From positions 17,989,639 to 18,049,638 of the forward strand of contig NC_087067.1 of NCBI RefSeq assembly GCF_963678635.1: DNA of 60,000 nt, written 5' to 3'. Positions 55,341-60,000 of this stretch are shown here, one piece after another. The position numbers and the translations under genes are program-made. The notes under the pieces were generated by a model. It worked only from the letters and a program-made list of their open reading frames with translations, was not told the DNA's origin and made no database searches. The stretch comes from Symsagittifera roscoffensis. Lineage: Eukaryota > Xenacoelomorpha > Acoela > Convolutidae. Every line of letters begins with the position of its first letter. The first letter of the stretch is position 1.

Positions 55341-57844
55341 ATCCGACATTGAGCTGCTTAATTTAAACTCGGTAAAATAACCACTAAAATCAAATTGGAA
55401 AATCAAAAAAAAATCTTCATTTCAATATACGATATAGCTTAAACATGCAAAAATAATACGTTGAAAAAGCTTAAACATGGCGAGATAGTGAAGCTCGCAT
55501 TTAAATATATAATAGATTTGAATGCAGATTCTTGATTACTGATACATCGACATTCCACCAACAGTACTGTTTTTGCATGAAACTTAACACTGAAAATAAA
55601 ATTTGGTGGTAAAACTATCAATTAAACAATAATTTTTTTCTCTAAAGTACGTTTAAAAGAAATCAGTATTTTAAATCACCGAAAGATAGAATTAAAAGAC
55701 CCGCCTAAAAACTTTTGGTTACCAAACTTTGGTTCTGAAGTTTTTTAGGCTGCTATTCAACACCTAAATTCGAGCACAATTTTCTCAAAATTCACACAAT
55801 TCAAAAAAACCTCAACATTTTTTTCCTGTAAACTTCAAAATTATTCTTTTTTGGTTTCTTTTAGGTTTACCATTTCCCAATTTGAGGGTTTTCTAATCTA
55901 ATTTGAATGAGATTTTACTCAAATGAATTTTAGATGGAAAACAGTATCAGTTCAACGAACGTTCACTAAGCGCTAGGAACCTTCTGAACCAGATAACTGT
56001 ATATTCTTCTGTTTTCCCTTATATTTTAGAAGTGAATTTCAGTTCAGAAAGATATACGTAATAATCTGCAATTACTCAAAATCTAGCAAAAACATTCAAT
56101 TTTTTTCTTTTCTTCGTTAATTATTGAATACTTTTGTAAAACCATAGGAAAACAATGGAAAAAAATATGATTCTCAAAAGCCTTCAAAAATCTGCTTAAA
56201 AACACGGTAGTCCATCAACGTATTCAAACACAATATACTAGGAGAATTATAAAAGGATAGCTAGGCAAAACAATTCAATTAGTTGATGTTTTATAAAAAT
56301 CATGTACTTTTCAAGAAAAAAATTCGACCCCCCTCTGGTGAAAATCCTAGATTCGCCCCTGCGGGTCCTTTTGTTCCAGGCGCTACCGACCAAAGTTAAA
56401 CAGAAAATTACAATTCAAGATAAGCCTCCACCCCTTGTCAGAAAGTTTTGCAAAATCAATCACAAATCGGCAACAAAAAAAACTTGAATTGAAAATCAGA
56501 ACAGAAATATTTATTTTTAATTAATGTAACTAGATGAAACATACATTTGGGAGATGCCCAAACCCTGCATATAATATTTTTAAAGTAAAAATCGAAAAAA
56601 AAACGCCTGGCAGCATGAGCATACGCAAGAAAATCCAAGACATTTCATTATTTTCCTAAATGTTTAGGCAAAATTGTTTGGGAAAAATTCACATCAAAAT
56701 TAGTTAACAACTATTGTAATTACCCAGTAAGGCGTACCGTTGCAATTTAAACCATACTCACAACAAATTGCCGATACTCGCAAAGCAATTTGTTTTTGAC
56801 AAATATTTCGAAAAGTGTCAATCGCAAGACAAAAACTCCCGGAGCCTCCATAAAATTGATATGAATTGAGCAATTAAAACACAAAATCTAAGTTTTTCAA
56901 TTTCAGGTGAAAACCAGACTGATAACTTGGTATTTGTCCGCAGGCACAATTTTAAATCAGATTTCAAACCAGCTTATAGAATCAACAAAACTTTCAAATA
57001 AAAACCTATTTGAAACAATACTTTCAACTCGATCCTACGCGTTCGTTTGTGAGCTTTCGCAAACAGTTGTGAAACAGATAGATAGCGAACTTTGCTGGCA
57101 ATAACTGAGCTTCTGTAAAAGCTCCTCTTATAAACAAAGCTGTTTTCCTTGGGAGGAAAAAAATTCAAGATGTATAAAAAAAACTCAATTACCCAGACCA
57201 TTAGACACTTTGGAAATGGGACCCATACTGTTCAAATCGCTAACCTTAAGACAAATCTGTAAAAATTAATTCAATGAAAAATTAGCAGCAAGACAGCGAC
57301 CCATAGTACCCGAACTAATCGTAGAGATGGAATTTATTGTACAGCCACTTAAAACACGTGTATTATTTTTACTCATTAATTATATGAACAAGTATCAAGA
57401 GGCAAAAAGTCTAGTGGCCGAGTTCAAAACCCTGGCTAATTGCAGCAATAATAAGAATATGATAAGGAGCCTTCGATTCAGAGCTACTTTCTTTTATTCC
57501 GACTTAGACAGAACTTAGCTCGGTAGCTCGGTCAATTAAGTGAATCTCGTTATTTCACCATTTTACTTTCGAATTAACATCATATCAAAATTGACCACCT
57601 ATCTTTCTTAGATCTCTTTCTTTGACTAAAGCCGGGCGAAAAAACGATCATTTTTTAACATACTTACTGCAATTCTTTTCAGTGTGGTTAGTCGGAAAAA
57701 AATCACACGGCCGAATTGAATAGAAATTCAGTTCATTGCACCTAATTCCAGATCGTCTTCTGTTTTTCGGAGCTCATTTGACAAATCGAACAGTGAACAA
57801 CGTAATTTTCAATACAAAATCCTGATTTTTACAAACAACTTGCA
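55341..57844. other. AT-rich intergenic DNA
   Basis: I see no gene in this interval. Short open stretches at 56302-56487 and 56907-57104 have no motif support. The former contains PPLVKILDSPLR, a phrase I associate loosely with translated repeats. Confidence 0.4.
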
Positions 57845-59182
57845 TCACGAGGCTTCCGGATGCTCGGGTTGCTTAGCTCCGCTCTGTGCTTCTAGTTCTA
57901 CTCCTACCTGAAACAAAAAATCAGCTTGAAAAATAAATTTTAAGTCATTGTAGCAGTTAGCATCCCTTCAAATTATACGACTTGATATATTATTGAATAC
58001 TTTGAAGACATCAATTGTACAATTGATTGCAATGAATTGTCAGAATTGCACATGAATCAAAAACAGTTACATACCATGTTTACTGTAGAACTTTCTCGGG
58101 TCAAGTTTCACAGGAGGCTGGGGCTCCTTTTTGGGCAAAAAGCCTCCCCTCAGTCCACAGTCTACCCTCTTAGGGGCTCTTTTCTCTCTCGTTGATGATC
58201 GCGAAGTGTCGTTGTCCACAGAACCCGAGGGATGAAGCCTCCTTTCGCGTGCCTTCAGAGTCGCCGCTGACAGGCTGGAATGCGAGTCTCGGGATGCGTG
58301 AAAGGCCGATGGATTCCCTTGCAACCTTTTGTTCAAGTAATGTCTTCTGGAATGCGAGATGAGATCCAATTTAGCTCTTAAAGGTGTATCAAAGAAAACT
58401 CGATGCAGTTCAAAAATGGCCGCTCTTAGTTGAGATATGATCCGATGCTGCAACTCGTTATCTTTTTCGTCTGTCATGCCTGGATATTCCTCCTGAGTGT
58501 AGCGCAGATCGGCCAGGAAGTCTCTAGCGTCTCGGATTGTGGTGACTAGTGCCTGGATCTTCTCAGTACGCATCAGACGACGCACCATCCAACCCTGCAA
58601 GCCAAAATTAAAGTTAAACACTAAACATGCAACAAATTTAGTTTCTAGATTTAGTTTGTAGAATTCAGAAATTATAGATATAAGTTTCGTTTTTCTTACA
58701 AGGTCCCAATTATTCATTCTCAAAGAATCAAGAGAACAAAAATGGAAAAGTTTGCACTTTGTTGGTTGAAAACAAATAATAGCAAAGTAAAGCCGATTTT
58801 GGTCCTAAGTAAAGAGACCTTAGATATTTGTTCTTCTTTCCTCGCTGAAAACTCTCAAATTGATGTGGATCATACAAAAGGTGAGTTTAATTTAACTTCA
58901 TGAAACAAATAAACTTGCCTTCATCACCGCAACTACTATCTTCCATCTCCATGCATTCTGAGGATCAGTCAGCACCGGTTCCCAATCCAGCTTCAATTTA
59001 TTCCCATATACACTATTGCTGGTAGAGTACATGGACATATTAGCACCCCCACTAGTCAAACCATCTTCATCGGAGGAGTCCGACAGTTGCATGGACTGCA
59101 GTTGTTGCATGATTGTGGTCTTCCCTACTGGTGATGCAGAAGAAGCGGTTTTCAAGGCAACCGAATTATGCACTGAAGTAGT
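57845..59182 (-). CDS. CP110-like centriolar protein, 3' exons (partial gene)
   Basis: Three exons are read on the minus strand: 59182-58919, 58594-58075 and about 57903-57845 (stop TGA 57847-57845). The middle exon encodes GWMVRRLMRTEKIQAL, DARDFLADLRYTQ, QHRIISQLRAAIFELHRVFF and SLSAATLKARERRL. This order closely parallels the C-terminal conserved region of CP110 (CCP110), which caps centrioles and restrains cilium formation. The first exon is Ser-rich and ends KIVVAVMK. Its donor is GCAAGT, giving a GC-AG intron with acceptor TTGGCTTGCAG. The next intron has a classical GTATGT donor at 58074. The last acceptor is either at 57908 or four bases downstream; the latter gives the more protein-like GVELEAQSGAKQPEHPEAS end. 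The exons have no frameshifts, unlike the transposons. Upstream exons lie beyond the window. Confidence 0.75.
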
Positions 59183-60000
59183 CTAAAACAGTTCAAGGAC
59201 ATGAAATTTCGTAAACGGCAGTGCTCATGTTAGGTACTGCTTTCAAAAACCGATGCAGGTCTAGCAAAGGCTCTTATAATGTTACTATTATCTCGGTGGT
59301 ATTGCAAAGGTTGTATCTTGTAGTTAAGGAAAAAATTTTAGTAATCCCAGTGTTTTTTCAGTTCGTCCAAAACGTTCTGTTTTCTGCTATTTGAATTACA
59401 ATCCTGTTCTACAGTACAGGATAAATATTTGTTAGCTCCCTAATATGGTGGTGATGTTTTTGAACCAATCAGGGCTTTTGAGGGGCTTTTATCTATACTT
59501 CTCGCAAGTGAAAACACAGAAAAGGCTTGAAAATCGTATAAGAGAACAAGGAAACCGAAAAAACTATTGTACGATTTTAAACTTTCAAATTTTGAGAAAA
59601 TACATCAGGTTTAAGCTTTTGGAACTTCCAAGGACAGTTTTTTTCTGAGAAAACTAACAAATCTTGATTTTTTTTATTCCACCGAGACATCTAAAAAATG
59701 AAATACACTCTCGAAAATAGAAGTCGTTATGTTATCTCGCGCCATTGCAGCTTTCGCAATTGAAAAGCGCAATTTACACTAATTTTTAGCAGATGAATTT
59801 GAATTGAACACGAGAAGTCCATATAACACAAAAGGCAAATATAAATCCATTAATATGTATGAATGCAAGTGTGTAGCTGTAAGAGGATTTTACACTTCAA
59901 TATTTTAAACTTAATTAAATTCGATGATAGGTTTAGGGTAACCGTAACGTTGCTAATGTAAATAGAAAAGAAGCCGAACTGAAACAGGGCTAGCCGGTCA
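59183..60000 (-). other. Probable upstream intron of the CP110-like gene
   Basis: An acceptor CTGTTTTAG immediately precedes the exon at 59182. No further exon is recognisable up to the window edge, so this is probably intron. Confidence 0.45.

Noticed and set aside
56302-56487. Small gene containing PPLVKILDSPLR
   Set aside because: The sequence is short and isolated in AT-rich DNA. I associate this phrase with translated interspersed repeats, not genes.

Overview
The window reads as repeat-rich, AT-rich metazoan nuclear DNA. One host gene lies at the right edge: on the minus strand between about 57845 and 59182 are three exons of a gene resembling the centriolar protein CP110, separated by introns of 0.17-0.32 kb. 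Introns inside transposon genes are also short and end in TTTGCAG- or TTTCTTTAG-like acceptors. A compact-genome invertebrate is therefore likely, but I cannot name the species. I saw no tRNA, rRNA, CRISPR array or bacterial-style operon.

From 1 to about 21410 the DNA is a pile-up of decayed Helitron-like (rolling-circle) transposon copies. It starts with the C-terminal half of a PIF1-type helicase (1-1288). About 5 kb of mostly featureless DNA follows, with two palindromes. Then comes one nearly complete but frameshifted element: an OTU-type cysteine protease (6.4-6.85 kb), an N-terminal region with CxxC motifs (7.0-9.4 kb), the HUH/Y2 Rep domain, and a helicase (15.9-18.0 kb) with a GT-AG intron immediately before its Walker A motif. 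The Rep domain is present five times in tandem (9.56-15.29 kb), and the last periods are exactly 1140 bp. A second, more diverged Rep plus helicase copy fills 18.0-20.8 kb.

From 21411 to 49023 is a giant Ty3/gypsy-like LTR retrotransposon. Its LTRs are 921 and 875 bp, start TGTGACATTCG and end CGAATGTTACA. The order is 5' LTR, a 2.75-kb leader full of CGGAGGGGT motifs, gag with two zinc knuckles, protease, RT, integrase with a complete D,D,E triad, a macro-domain ORF, and then a region of about 7.6 kb. That last region reads as one very long protein, now broken by frameshifts and stops, and contains an SGNH/GDSL-type hydrolase with its full catalytic set. This copy appears to have lost the RNase H part of pol. 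Without its nested insertion the element is about 21.5 kb.

A BEL/Pao retrotransposon (28262-34351, minus strand) is nested in the gag-protease junction. It has 220-bp LTRs, an ATGCT target-site duplication and a primer-binding site matching the tRNA-Trp 3' end. Its integrase is cut off just after the last catalytic residue. The space up to its 3' LTR holds an antisense, intron-containing fragment of a JmjC-domain gene.

From 49024 to about 53460 more Helitron-related debris follows, including a 1.2-kb segment present twice and another helicase relic. The interval 53.5-57.8 kb is AT-rich and apparently non-coding, with a decayed tandem repeat of about 150 bp. All transposon genes here are broken and are best read as pseudogenes, although some single-base frameshifts could be assembly indels. 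The most unusual content is the macro-domain ORF, the SGNH-containing giant ORF and the repeat-rich leader of the large LTR element.
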